The translations under genes and the position numbers were made by a program. DNA of 64,000 bases from NCBI GenBank assembly GCA_022560025.1, contig JAFISE010000160.1, positions 1 to 64,000 on the forward strand. Direction: 5' to 3'. The notes beneath the pieces were generated by a model that searched no databases, was not told the DNA's origin, and saw nothing but the letters and a program-made list of their open reading frames with translations. Numbering within the stretch: the first letter of the stretch is position 1; each line of letters opens with the position of its first letter. Positions 32,435-45,248 of the stretch are shown piece after piece. Source of the stretch: Stagonosporopsis chrysanthemi (lineage: Eukaryota; Ascomycota; Dothideomycetes; Pleosporales; Didymellaceae).

Positions 32435-34977
32435 GCCAGCGAACAAAGCTCCCGCGCTTGAGACGCAGGTACAGCAGGTACAGCGACGCGTATGCGCAAT
32501 TTTCTGCATCCCCCACTGGCGGCCGCCGCCCCACAGCAGCATTGCAGATCGAAGATTCTAATTTTGACCTGAGCCTGCAGCCTCGTACTGTGTATGTAGG
32601 TATGCTGTCAGATCTGATACAAACCACAATGCTGTCGGGACGCCACGCTCGGTATGCGCGTGATGTTTTTGACATGCGCGAATACTGTCGTCGGTCTCGT
32701 TTAGGTCGTACACGGTGTCCGACGCACGACATGGCGGGCCTGGGGAAGATGCAGCTGAAACGGGATGTGGCGGAGCAGCGAGGCATTCAGTTGTGCTCCG
32801 TATTGGACACGCTGTTTGCGAGCTACCAGCTCTTCTCGCCTTGCAATTGTATGCACTGCACTATTGGACAATGATGGAGCTGGAGGAGGAGCACAGCCAG
32901 CTCGGCAGCGCCGGTTGTGCCCACATGGTGCGCGTGAGGGACGAGTACGGGCGGCACGCTTCTAGCAGTGGCGATTGGATCATAGAATGTCAAGTCACTG
33001 TGCTACTGAATGCAGACCGGCGCGCGGCAAAAAGAGCAGCTCGACAGCAGTTTGCCGCCAGCGTCTTTATACAGACGGCTCGGTCTAACGCTTTGCGCAT
33101 GTTTGCTGCTAGACTGACAGACCGGCGGCGGACGAGGGTAGGGAGATTAGATGGTCAACGCAACCATGCTCTCAAGCAGTACTCTCGCTGTGAAATTAGG
33201 TGTGCGTCCCAAAGGGTGTGCTTTGTAAAGCGCCCGTGGATGGCGAATTGGACATGTGGGAACAGGAGTATCTAATATAGCCGTCGAGGCCCAGGCCCCT
33301 TGCCCAAACAGTGCATGCTGCCGTTTGCAATTTCGTCACCAGCGGAACGGTTTGATGCTCACCGTCAGGTCAACCGCCATGCAGCTACTCAGGGGCAGCA
33401 TGCTCGCACTGCGTAGGCCTGCGGTGCTGGCAGTAAGCTGGGTGACAGCGGCTGGCACAAAGCGACGAGACGTGACAGACAAGACGTGACAGATGTGCAA
33501 GCGCAGCGGAAGGGGGCGGGCACGCAGCATCCGGTTTCCTCTCAATCAACGGCAGGCTGGTAGCCTCAACAGTTCGCTGAATCGCGCATGTCAGCCCCTA
33601 CAAACCCCTTCCTGCTTCTGGCGTGCGACAGGCGTACTGTAGGCACCGTTGGCCGGGATCCAGCGGGAGCAGCGCCACGCCGCCATTGGCCACGGGCGAT
33701 AAGCACAAGCGTCCTATCGCTATCGCGCCGTCGCAGCAGCGTGCTGGCAGCACCAATCCCGGCGCCGGTCTGCCTGGTTTCGGTTTGATCATCGGGCGGG
33801 CCCAGTTGCCGTGTGCATTGGTGCTGCAGCGTCGTGACGTGGACTGCGAGTGGTCGAGTGGGCTCGCTCGACGAGGGCTGGCCGGCGCTGCAGCTCGCGT
33901 GGAATGATGAGACGACGACGACGGGCGGCCAGCCAGGGAGGGCCATTGTGTGCTCGAGGGCACGCTGCACGAACAAAGGTGCGCCCTCGAGAGACAATTG
34001 AGCCTTTGCGGGGTGCAAGACTGTCTCAACGGCGGCCATTAACCACATGGAGTTCCTGCTCGGGCTTGTCGATTATCGATGTGCACTGCGGCCGATCGGG
34101 GATCCCAACAGGATGGTTTTTTTAGAACCTGTTTCCCCCAGCATTCCCGCCACGCTCGCGTGCATCGCAGCGGTGGCCGGCGGGCTGTGCTGGCTGCGAA
34201 GGGCAGAGAGCAACATATCAACACCACGGCGTGTGCAGAGCCGTGCTGCTGGACACATCCGCAATCCACGCGTGCACACTGTGAACGAAAGCCCTGCTCT
34301 CATCCGCCCCTCTCCCCCCCCCAAAGTGGCAACGGCATTTGCTGCAATCGCTAGGCTTGAAGGACTGCGAGGGTACCCATGCACCGCCCATTCACGGCGT
34401 TAGTCTAGCTTGGCGCGAGCCTCTCATTTTCAGGGGAAGCTCCTCAAAAGGCCTTTTGTCGGCCCTCTCGCATTCCTCACGCTCGCTCCCTCCCCCTTCC
34501 GACTGTTGCGGTGCTGTTCTTTTCCTCTAGTTCTTTCACACTGCCTCTCGTTCTACGCCGAGGCTGTCTGATTGTCTGCGGAGGTGCTTCCCAGATTTCT
34601 GAGGGGAGCCGATTCCACCCACCTAATTCGCCCACCAGCAGCAAGCGCCAGCCCGCCGCGCGTCTCCTCTGGCAACGACTACCGACTGCAGCTTCTCGAC
34701 CTTCGCTCGCGTCACAACAACACCCCGGCCTCCTTTCTACCAAAAAACAGGCTGTCCAGCGCGCTCCTGTGTCTTGTTCCTTGTTCCTTGTCCCCGGGTC
34801 ACTACACATCATAGTCCCGCTCCACTCTCGCTCCTCGCTCGCATTCTCCCTCGCTCCCGCGACAACACTCGCTCTCCGCACCACGCCCGCGCACCGCCGC
34901 AGCACCCGCCATCGACCTAGGCGGCGCTCTTAATACGACCAACTCGCCCTCGCCGCCTGTAATGACCATTGTTTGAG

Positions 34978-35024
34978 GTACGCACGCACGCACCCCGTCT
35001 CGCCTGCGACACACCGTGTTTCAG
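34978..35024 (+). other. Possible 5' UTR intron of FKS1
   Basis: Donor GAG|GTACGC and acceptor GTTTCAG|GC, 47 nt apart, ending 90 bases before the FKS1 ATG in a pyrimidine-rich leader. Size and signals match the coding introns of the window. Only sequence supports it. Confidence 0.35.
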
Positions 35025-35114
35025 GCGCACCCCTGTCCACCCAACGACAGTGCACGACAGTTTGTTGACAGCTCAACCACAGTTTCTACATCACAACTCT
35101 GATCTTCCCGCACG

Positions 35115-38100
35115 ATGTCCGGACATCCGCAGGGAGCTCAATACGATGATGGCTACGGCCATCAGGGCCAGGCCCAGCCTCAGCCCCACGGCCAGGACTC
35201 GTATTATCACGACGACCAGCAGTACGGCCAGTACCACGACGACGCCCGTGGTGGCCAGCAGAACGGCAACGACGCCTACTATGACGAGCAGTATGTTTCG
35301 CTACTCCAGCGCCTCCAATCGTCGCAATTGCTAACGCGCACTCAGGGCTTACTACGACGGCAACCAGCAGGGCGCCCAGTACCAACAAAACGGCGGCTAC
35401 TACGACGACCACCAAGGTGGTCAGCAGGGCTACCAAGATGAATACTACAATGACCAGTACTACGACCAGGGTGGCGCTCAGGATGGATATGCCCAGAACG
35501 CACAGGCCGGCCAGCCCAAACGTCGCCAGCACGACTCCGAGGAGGATTCTGAGACCTTCAGCGACTTCACAATGAGGTCTGACATGGCTCGCGCCACCGA
35601 CATGGACTACTACGGCCGCGGCGATGAAAGGTACAACAGCTACGGTGGCGATGACAACCGTGGATATCGTCCCCCTTCGTCGCAGGTCTCGTACGGCGGC
35701 AACCGCTCGTCCGGCGCATCGACTCCCATCTACGGCATGGATTACTCAAACGCTCTCCCTGCCGGCCAGCGTTCGCGCGAACCCTACCCTGCCTGGACCA
35801 CCGAGGCTCAGATTCCCTGCACAAAGGAGGAGATTGAGGACATCTTCCTTGATCTCACCGCCAAATTTGGTTTCCAGCGTGACAGCATGAGGAACATGTA
35901 TGACCACTTGATGACTCTGCTCGACTCGCGTGCTTCGCGTATGTCGCCCAACCAAGCCCTTCTCTCTCTGCACGCAGACTACATCGGTGGCGAGAACGCC
36001 AACTTCCGCCGATGGTACTTTGCCGCTCACCTTGATCTCGATGATGCTGTCGGTTTCGCCAACATGAACCTTGGAAAGGCCGGCCGTAGAACGCGCAAGG
36101 CTCGCAAGGCGGCAAAGAAGAAGGCTGGTGAGAACCCCGCCAACGAGGCCGATACCCTCGAGGCCTATGAGGGCGACAACAGTCTCGAGGCTGCAGAGTA
36201 TCGCTGGAAGACAAGGATGAATCGCATGTCACAGCACGACCGTGTTCGCCAGGTTGCTCTCTACCTACTCTGCTGGGGTGAGGCCAACCAGGTCCGTTTC
36301 ATGCCAGAATTGCTCTGCTTCATCTTCAAGTGCGCAGATGATTACCTCAACTCACCCGCCGGACAAGCGCAGACCGAGCCCATTGAGGAGTTCACATACT
36401 TGAACCAGATCATCACACCGCTGTACCAGTACTGCCGTGACCAAGGTTACGAGATCCAGGACGGCAAGTACGTCCGCCGTGAGCGCGATCACTCTTCCAT
36501 CATCGGCTACGATGATATGAACCAGCTTTTCTGGTATCCTGAAGGTCTCGAGCGCATTGTATTCGAGGACAAGTCCCGCATGGTCGATCTTCCCCCGGCT
36601 GATCGTTTTGCAAAGCTGAAGGACGTCGTTTGGAACAAGGTCTTCTTCAAGACATACTATGAGCGCCGTTCTTGGTTCCATTTGCTGCTCAACTTCAACC
36701 GTATTTGGGTTATCCACTTGTCTGCCTTCTGGTTCTACACTGTCTTCAACTCGCAACCTCTTTACACCAAGGGCTACCAGCAACAACTGGACAACCGACC
36801 TAAAAAGGCCTTGGTCATGTCAGCCGTTGCGCTCGGAGGTGCCATTGCTGCATTGATCCAGATTCTGGCTACCTGTATCGAATGGGCCTACGTTCCCCGA
36901 AAGTGGGCGGGTGCTCAGCACTTGACTAAGCGTCTCATGTTCCTCATCTTCGTCTTCGTACTCAACATTGGTCCCAGTGCCTACATCTTCATCGTCAAGG
37001 ACGAGGGTGTAATCGCTAACGTTCTGGGTGGTGTACAGCTGACCATCGCCTTCATTACCTACATCTTCTTCTCGGTCATGCCCCTGGGTGGTCTCTTTGG
37101 AAGCTACCTGACTCGCAACTCTCGGAAGTATGTCGCCAGTCAGACCTTCACAGCCAGCTACCCTCGCCTCAAGGGCAACGACATGTGGATGTCCTACGGT
37201 CTCTGGGTTCTCGTCTTTGCCGCCAAGCTCGCCGAATCTTACTTCTTCCTGACTCTGTCTATCAAGGACCCTATTCGTATCTTGTCACACATGAAGAAAC
37301 CGGACTGCCTCGGAGATGCCATCTTTGGAGACATTCTGTGCAAGTACCAGCCTAGGATCTTGCTCGGTTTGATGTACTTCATGGATTTGGTTCTTTTCTT
37401 CTTGGATTCCTACCTTTGGTACATCATCGCCAACATGTTGTTCTCCGTCGCTCGATCTTTCTACCTTGGTGTTTCCATCTGGACACCCTGGAGGAACATC
37501 TTCTCCCGTCTGCCGAAGCGTATCTACTCGAAGGTCCTCGCAACCACGGACATGGAAATCAAGTACAAGCCCAAGGTCCTCATTTCCCAAATCTGGAACG
37601 CTGTTGTCATCTCCATGTACCGCGAGCATCTTCTTGCCATCGACCACGTTCAAAAGCTCTTGTATCACCAGGTTCCATCTGAGCAAGAGGGTAAGCGCAC
37701 TCTCCGTGCGCCTACTTTCTTCGTCTCTCAGGAAGATCACTCCTTCAAGACCGAGTTCTTCCCTGCCCAGAGCGAGGCCGAGCGTCGTATCTCCTTCTTC
37801 GCTCAGTCGCTTTCAACACCTATCCCCGAGCCGCTTCCCGTCGATAACATGCCTACTTTCACCGTCATGATTCCTCATTACGGAGAGAAGATTCTTCTTT
37901 CGCTCCGTGAGATCATTCGTGAAGATGAGCCGTACTCGCGTGTCACCCTCCTCGAATACCTTAAGCAGCTTCACCCTCACGAGTGGGACTGCTTCGTGAA
38001 GGACACCAAGATCCTTGCAGACGAGACTTCGCAGTTCAATGGTGATGACGAGAAGAATGAGAAGGAAAATGCTAAGAGCAAGACCGACGATCTCCCCTTC

Positions 38101-41081
38101 TACTGCATTGGTTTCAAGTCCGCCGCTCCCGAGTACACCCTTCGAACCCGTATCTGGGCTTCGCTCCGTTCTCAGACGCTGTACCGCACTATCTCTGGTT
38201 TCATGAACTACAGCCGTGCGATCAAGCTTCTTTACCGTGTTGAGAACCCTGAGGTCGTTCAGATGTTTGGAGGTAACTCCGACAAGCTCGAGCGTGAGCT
38301 CGAGCGTATGGCACGACGCAAGTACAAGATATGCGTTTCCATGCAGCGATACGCCAAGTTCTCGAAGGATGAGATGGAGAACACTGAGTTCTTGCTCCGT
38401 GCGTACCCCGATCTCCAGATTGCTTACCTGGACGAGGAGCCGCCTGTCAATGAGGGCGACGAGCCCCGCATTTACTCTGCTTTGATTGACGGTCACTCTG
38501 AGATCATGGACAACGGCCTGCGCCGACCCAAGTTCCGCGTTCAGCTTTCTGGCAACCCTATTCTCGGTGATGGCAAGTCTGATAACCAGAACCACGCTAT
38601 CATCTTCTACCGTGGTGAATACATCCAGCTTATCGATGCCAACCAGGACAATTACCTTGAGGAATGCTTGAAGATTCGCAGTGTCCTCGCCGAATTCGAA
38701 GAGATGACCACCGACAACGTTTCCCCCTACACACCTGGTCTCCCTAACAGCAACTTCAACCCTGTCGCCATTCTCGGTGCCCGTGAATACATTTTCTCTG
38801 AGAACATTGGTATTCTCGGTGACATTGCTGCCGGAAAGGAACAAACCTTCGGTACTATGTTTGCTCGTACCCTGGCTCAGATCGGCGGTAAGCTCCATTA
38901 CGGTCATCCCGATTTCCTCAACGGTATCTTCATGACAACTCGTGGTGGTGTTTCCAAGGCTCAGAAGGGTCTCCATCTCAACGAGGATATTTACGCTGGT
39001 ATGAACGCTCTCCTTCGTGGTGGTCGCATAAAGCACTGCGAGTACTACCAGTGTGGTAAAGGTCGTGATTTGGGTTTCGGTTCCGTGCTCAACTTCACCA
39101 CCAAGATTGGCACTGGTATGGGTGAGCAGATGCTGTCTCGCGAGTATTACTACATGGGTACACAGCTGCCTCTCGACCGTTTCCTGTCCTTCTACTACGC
39201 CCATCCTGGTTTCCACGTTAACAACATGTTCATTATGTTGTCCGTCCAGTGCTTCATGTTCGTTCTCCTGCACTTGGGAGCCCTCAACCACGAGACCATT
39301 CTCTGCCAGTTCAACAAGGACCTCCCGATCACCGACCCTCAGTGGCCTAACGGCTGTGCCAACTTGGTACCTGTCTTCGACTGGGTTGCGCGTTGTATCA
39401 TGTCCATTTTCATCGTCTTCTTCATTGCTTTCGTTCCTCTTGTTGTTCAGGAGCTTACGGAGCGTGGTTTCTGGCGCGCTGCTACCCGTCTGGGCAAGCA
39501 CTTCTCGTCTGGATCGCCCTTCTTTGAGGTGTTTGTTACCCAGATCTACGCCAACTCGCTGCAGACCAACTTGTCCTTCGGAGGTGCTCGTTACATTGGT
39601 ACTGGCCGTGGTTTCGCCACTGCTCGCATCCCCTTCGGTATCCTCTACTCTCGTTTCGCTGGACCTTCCATCTATCTCGGCGCTCGTGCCCTGATGATGT
39701 TGATCTTCGCTACCATCACCGTTTGGGGACCATGGCTCATCTACTTCTGGGCGTCCCTGTTGTCTCTCTGCCTGGCACCGTTCCTCTTCAACCCCCACCA
39801 GTTTTCTTGGGACGACTTCTTCATCGACTACAGGGAGTACCTCCGCTGGTTGTCTCGTGGAAACACCCGTTCCCACAGCGCCTCTTGGATTGGTTACTGC
39901 CGTCTGTCCCGAACTCGTATCACTGGTTACAAGCGCAAGGCTCTTGGAGATCCATCCGCAAAGCTTTCTGGAGATACTCCTCGTGCATCCTTCTCCACCA
40001 TCTTCTTGGCTGAGGTCCTTGGTCCCCTCGTCTTGGTTGCTGTCACTGTCATCCCATTCCTGTTCATCAACGCGCAGACCGGTGTTAAGAATCGTCAAAC
40101 CGAGCTTGACTCTGATGATGTTGGCAACACCGAGCCCAAGGCCTCTGGTGCTTTGGTCCGTATTGCTGTCATCGCTTTCGGCCCCATCGCTGTCAACGCG
40201 GGTGTCCTCGCTGGTCTCTTCGCCTTGGCCTGTTGCGCGGGTCCCCTCCTCGGCATGTGCTGTAAGAAGTTTGGTGCTGTACTTGCCGCCATCGCTCACG
40301 CCATTGCTGTCATCATGCTCTTGGTCTTCTTTGTGGTCATGATGTTCTTGGAAGGTTTCAGTTTCCCTAGGGCGCTCTCCGGTATGATCGCTGTGGTCGC
40401 CATCCAGCGCTTCTTCTTCAAGCTCATCATCACGCTCACTCTCACTCGTGAGTTCAAGGCCGACACTTCCAACATTGCCTGGTGGACTGGTAAATGGTAC
40501 GCCATGGGTTGGCACACACTCTCCCAGCCTGGTCGTGAATTCCTTTGCAAGATCACCGAGCTTGGGTTCTTCGCAGCTGATTTCATTCTGGGACATGTCC
40601 TGCTTTTCTTCATGTTCCCGATCCTGATGATCCCCTATGCCGACACGTTCCACTCTGTTGCGTTGTTCTGGCTGCGACCAAGGTACGTTCCCTTTCGACC
40701 ACTATGAGGATGCATTTGCTAACGCACAACAGTCGTCAGATCCGCCCTCCGATCTACTCGCTGAAGCAGACCAAGCTTCGCAAACGCAGAGTCATTCGTT
40801 ACGCCATCCTGTACTTCGTACTCCTTGTCGTCTTCCTTGCTCTTATTGTCGGCCCCATCGTTGCTGGCAAGCAGATCAAGCTGAGCCTCGATATGCCCAT
40901 GGAGCTCCTCCAACCTACCGGTTACAGCAACAATGACACGTCAGCCTCAACAACCGGCCAATGTATTCAGGATCCATGCCCACCGTACCGGGGTGGCGAA
41001 TCCGAGGACGACTCTGGCTCGGCTGACGCCACAGCTACTGAGGAGGCTGCTCGTCGCTTCCGTCGCTACATGGCGTATTAA
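35115..41081 (+). CDS. fks1: Beta-1,3-glucan synthase catalytic subunit FKS1
   Basis: 1953 residues, exons 35115-35290, 35346-40682 and 40733-41081. Plasma-membrane GT48 enzyme that makes wall beta-1,3-glucan from UDP-glucose under Rho1 control; target of echinocandins. The N-terminal ~150 residues are Gln/Tyr/Gly-rich and disordered. An FKS1 N-terminal domain is followed by the first TM block, the large cytoplasmic catalytic loop (contains YCIGFKSAAPEYTLRTR, RPKFRVQLSGNPILGDGKSDNQNHA, ANQDNYLEECLKIRS, LNEDIYAGMNALLRGGRI, YYQCGKGRDLGFGS) and the second TM block. Hot-spot region 1 reads FLTLSIKDP at residues 693-701. Hot-spot region 2 reads DWVARCIMSIF at 1404-1414, different from the yeast DWIRRYTLSIF. 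The antisense strand carries a 946-codon ORF, a by-product of strong codon bias. Divergent from the GH72 glucan-remodelling gene. Confidence 0.98.
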
Positions 41082-41634
41082 AAGTTTATAGCGACTGGCT
41101 GATGAGGGCGAGTCAACAGCCTTGACATTTTGCATTGTACAACATGGGCGGAAGCATAGCGTGGAGACCTGGTCGGTCCCATAACGATTGTAATATTCGA
41201 CTTAGCATTTTTTGTCTTTTAGGTGTTGAGTGGAGCTAGATGCACTTCAACTTCGCTTTTTGGTCAACCACTCGGCTTGAGCCGCGGACTTTGCACATAC
41301 ACTATGATGGGATCGTTTTGGTTCATGGGACGGCGAACATGTTAGAAGAGATTGCACTACAATTCAAATACATGAATATTTCAGTTGAACCAGTGTCGGG
41401 CATGCAGTGATGTGATAGCGTATCGATGGCCTTGCAATAGACGATGATTGAGGCTGACAACCAGGATCGGTGCAATCAGCGGTCGTGTGGCCTGATGGTT
41501 CAGGGACACGTGAGGGAAATTAGACGCGCTCGGAAGTGATGCGCTTCCGCGCGTCGCCGCAACGCCCGAACTCCAAGGACGGCCATTTACTCGCAGCCTG
41601 CACCGCCACAACAGTTCAAGACACGGACGCCATA
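41082..41634. other. Spacer FKS1 / LCB1
   Basis: 553 bases: FKS1 3' UTR and LCB1 promoter. An ATG in frame with LCB1 exists at 41539 without convincing coding sequence behind it. Nothing else seen. Confidence 0.4.
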
Positions 41635-43323
41635 ATGGACCTCCAAGAAGTGCAGAACGCAACTGTCTGGTTCCTCAACGAGGCCAATACCTATCTGGAG
41701 AGGATCCCAGGGTCATCAATCGCAGTGCGGTACATCAAATCGAGCTACCAGAACGACCCGGTCCGGAGTGCGGTCGAGCTATTCTTGTTCCTCTTTGCTG
41801 TGCGGTACCTGCTTGCGCCCAAGTACAGTACACAGAAGAAAGTGCATCTGACAGACGCGGTATGTTGCACGAGGGGAGAGGTGCAGCAAGGGACCAGCAC
41901 TAACTGGGGGATAGGAGATCGACGAGCTTGTTGAAGACTGGACGCCCGAGCCGCTCGTGGCTGCATCCACCGTCTTTGAAGAGCTCGACAACGACAAGCG
42001 GCCTGTGATCGTGGGGTATGGCGCCTCAAGACCTCGACTTGCTGGCGCATTGCATTGCTGACACTGGCGCAGACCTACCGGACCCAAGTCGAAGCTCTCC
42101 AACGGCCGCACCGTTACGAACCTCGCCTCGCTGAACTTCTACAATTTTGTCGCAAACGAGACTCTCAAGGAGAAAGCTATCCAAACTCTGCGCACCTACG
42201 GTGTCGGCCCCTGCGGTCCTCCAGGTTTCTACGGCACGCAGGATGTGCACATGAAGACCGAACAGGATGTCGCGTCCCACCTGGGCGTGCCAGCCTGCAT
42301 CATCTACGCGCAGTCTTTCTCCACCATCTCGAGTGTTATCCCTTCCTTCTGCAAGCGCGGAGACATCATCGTCGCGGACAGCGCCGTCAATTTCCCCACG
42401 CGCAAGGGCATCCAGATCTCGAGAAGCACGGTTCGCTGGTACGAGCACAACGACATGGAGGATCTTGAGAAGGTGCTACAGAGGGTCATCAAGGAGCAGG
42501 CACGCAAGCCGCTTACTAGACGCTTCATTATCACCGAGGGCCTGTTTGAGAATGTTGGCGATGTCGTCGACCTGCCCAAGCTGATTGAGCTGAAACTCAA
42601 GTACAAGTTCCGCCTGATACTCGACGAAAGCTGGTCTTACGGTGTCCTGGGTAGGACTGGTCGCGGTGTTACAGAGGCACAGAATGTCGATGCAACTGAG
42701 GTCGACATGATTGTGGGTTCGCTGTCTGGGCCCTTGTGCGCAGCAGGAGGGTTCTGCGCTGGTAATGAGGAGGTCGTGGAACATCAGCGCATCTCTTCGG
42801 CTTCGTACACATACTCTGCCGCACTGCCGGCATTGCTTTCAACAACGGCAAGCGAGACCATATCGCTTTTGCAGGAGCAGCCTGAGATAGTGCTGAACCT
42901 ACGGGAGAGGATCGAAGCGATGCGCGCGCAGCTCGACCCCAGGAGTGACTGGGTCAAGGTCACAAGTGCTGTGGATAACCCCCTTATGCTGCTTGTTCTC
43001 AAGGAGGAGGTCGTTGCGGCCAAGAACTTCAGCATCGACGACCAGAACCAGATCTTGCGCGATGTCGTTGACGAGGTACGTTGTTTGTATTCTTGCTAGG
43101 GAAGACTGACAGCTAACTTGTCCAGTGTCTCGCAAATGGAGTCCTCATTACAAGACTCAAGGCCTTCCCGCTAGGACTTGGCGTTAATCCGAGAGATGCT
43201 GGCTGGCAGCCGGTCCCTGCTCTCAAGGTGTGCGTTACTAGCGGTTTGACAAAGAAGGAGACCGAGAAGGCGGGAGTTGTCATCCGGCACGCTATCACCA
43301 AGGTCATCTCGAAGAGAAAGTAG
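41635..43323 (+). CDS. lcb1: Serine palmitoyltransferase subunit 1 (LCB1)
   Basis: 508 residues from four exons: 41635-41859, 41915-42015, 42073-43075 and 43126-43323. With LCB2 it condenses serine and palmitoyl-CoA, the committed step of sphingolipid synthesis in the ER. N-terminal membrane anchor VELFLFLFAVRYLLAPKYST, then EIDELVEDWTPEPLV, PTGPKSKLSNGRTVTNLASLNFYNFV, GPCGPPGFYGTQDVHM, LILDESWSYGVLGRTGRG and SLSGPLCAAGGFCAG. As expected for LCB1, the PLP-binding Lys of the alpha-oxoamine synthase fold is absent at the GSLSGPL position. Each intron (55, 57 and 50 nt) is required to keep the frame. Start chosen at ATG 41635, where the conserved N-terminus MDLQEVQ begins. Confidence 0.95.
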
Positions 43324-44193
43324 AGCTCTACGGCGACGACCTGCTATGAGTACGATTCATGTTTGGGTTATGGGAAGGGGTATCGTCTTTTTCGTTGTAG
43401 CGAGCATCTTCGTTTGCGAATCACTTCTTGTGCGAACCTTGGTCGAATAGACATACTTTTTGTAATGCATAATATTGGTAGTCTCTAGACTGTCAAGGGC
43501 TGAAGCCGGTCGAAGCTTGACGAGAGTGCGACTGTGAGGAACAACATCATGCATGCGCCACACCAACAAGACCGTTACACGGGAACACCTGCCACGTGGG
43601 CATGGATAGACAATGCGTCACAGGTACGAAAAGGCGAACTAGCATGTGTTCGAGCTCGGCAACCTTGTTGCTCGACTTCGTGATTTGCCATGTATGATTT
43701 AGCGCGTGGTTCCGCAGCCAGCCTCTCACCAGCCATCTGCAATTGCAGCGGCACTAAGGACCGTGGCCTGCATCAACATCAAGGAAGTTGCGCGCCTACC
43801 TTTCTCCTGCTTGTCCATCCGTCTTCTACATTTAATTGCCTCTGTTGCTCCTTCGCCAGCATCGCCTGTGTCTCGAGAATCAACAATCGATATCTTCGCG
43901 ACGCTCCGCATTTCCTGCCCCGCAACGCATCGTCCCGCAATCAACGTCACTCGCTTGCGCCCGCTGCCGGTTGTACCGCCGCGACACGCCTTGACGAAAG
44001 CTGCAGCGATATCTACCAGGGCCTGAGATCTGGTTGTGAATACGCAGGGAAACACTTGAAGAGCCAGCGACGGCTACACGGCTGCTCACGAAGTCCCTTC
44101 GCAACCAAGGCGCATCTGCGGCATTCGCGCCTCGACAACTTCCAGATCCCACTTATCGTCCTGCACGCCAGGTCATTCTGAATACCGCACGAT
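43324..44193. other. Spacer LCB1 / four-pass membrane protein
   Basis: 870 bases with LCB1 3' UTR and the next promoter. An open frame at 43690-44181 (163 codons) ends just before the next ATG, is Cys/Ser/Arg-rich and resembles no protein; I take it as leader sequence. Confidence 0.4.
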
Positions 44194-44895
44194 ATGGCGC
44201 GCGCAGGTCACTCGGGGACAGTAGTCGGCTCGGCTCTCGTTGTGCGCGAGAAGTATTACTGGCCAGACCTGCAGCTCAATGTCTGGACCATTGTCATGCT
44301 GGCGACGGCCGGCACGATACTGGGCGTGAACGCGCAGTTCATGCAGATACAAGACCGCATGGGCTTGGGCACTCCATGGTGCGTCGCTCCCTCACGACAT
44401 CTGCGCTCTCCATGGCCAGCTCCAGAAAAATGCATACTGACACGCACCCAGGATCATGCCGTACGGCGTCACTGTCGGCGCGCTCGCCGTCATCTTCATC
44501 ATCATCGAAATCACATACATCTCGCAGCGCAAACTGCTCCCGACCACCATGATGCTGCTCTCCTTCATCCTGCTCGTCCTGTTCATCGCCGGCGTCATCG
44601 GCACCGCGATACAGCTCTTCGCCGGCCCGAACATCATTAACCAGTGCAATACGTATGTGTTCAGCGACGACAGCAATGGGCCGAACAGGGACACGCTGGC
44701 GTTCCTGCAGCAGCGCAATATCTGTACGTTTCCTCCATACTTTGCAGCTCAAAGCTTGGGAGTTGAGTTGGGTGCTAACGAGTGACAGGCCAGTGCTGGC
44801 AAGCCGCCTTCGCGTTCTGGATCGTCGGCTCGGTGTTTCTGGTTTGGATGATGATCATGGCCAGCCAGGTCAACTCGAACCAGTACCGCGACTGA
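44194..44895 (+). CDS. Four-pass membrane protein, unknown
   Basis: 187 residues from exons 44194-44378, 44452-44723 and 44789-44895; introns are 73 and 65 nt, the second with a GCTAACG branch. Four predicted TM helices: NVWTIVMLATAGTILGVNA (about 29-48), VTVGALAVIFIIIEITYIS (about 67-86), MMLLSFILLVLFIAGVIGTA (about 94-115) and AFAFWIVGSVFLVWMMIMAS (about 157-178). The extracytoplasmic loop before the last helix holds CQCW and an earlier Cys. The layout is tetraspan/MARVEL-like in shape, but I do not see a family motif. The N-terminus (MARAGHSGTVVGSALVVREKYYWPD) looks conserved. Probably a Pezizomycotina-conserved plasma-membrane or endomembrane protein of unknown role. Confidence 0.75.
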
Positions 44896-45248
44896 AGGCG
44901 CAGCGATTTGTTTTCCTTTTTTCCTTTTCGTGGGTTTATATTTCGGCATATACCGATACTTGAGATGAGATACATGTGCATATGATGATAATGGGAGACT
45001 GGAGGAACGGGACTCGAGATACCACTGCGTTGCAGATTCGGCGTTTGGGACATCAATTCGCTTGCTGCACGAGACACGGGCATGACATAGCTGTTCGTAG
45101 CTTTGGTGATGAATCAGCCCGCGAAAAAAGGGCTATGCACCATACGCAGACCTTAATCCATAAATTACAGTTCCTTTTATTCGTTTCAGTCCCAACATCC
45201 ATCTATTCATACCAAAACGCCAATAATGCCCACTATGGAACACATCTT
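44896..45248. other. Convergent spacer
   Basis: 353 bases between stop codons of convergent genes; AT-rich 3' UTR-like sequence with an A/T-rich patch at about 45160-45230. No feature. Confidence 0.4.

Larger units (their letters stand above)
31910..35114. other. 3.2-kb divergent promoter region, GH72 enzyme / FKS1
   Basis: No supported gene. Contains an A-tract (AAAAAC)n at 32408-32434, a 12-bp direct repeat GGCCAGTTTCAT near 32229-32252, several GC-rich low-complexity stretches, and from about 34470 a pyrimidine-rich leader typical of highly expressed fungal genes. Short ORFs (up to 186 codons) look like noise. Confidence 0.5.

Noticed and set aside
32715..33275. 186-codon ORF in the GH72-FKS1 spacer
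   Set aside because: Arg/Ala-rich without motif, overlapping other frames of similar length; expected in GC-rich spacer.
37813..40653. 946-codon antisense ORF inside FKS1
   Set aside because: It mirrors the strongly biased codons of FKS1, has Glu/Thr/Val-rich nonsense composition and no domain, and the sense gene is certain.
43690..44181. 163-codon ORF upstream of the four-pass membrane gene
   Set aside because: Ends 12 bases before a real start, Cys/Ser/Arg-rich and patternless; more likely promoter and leader.
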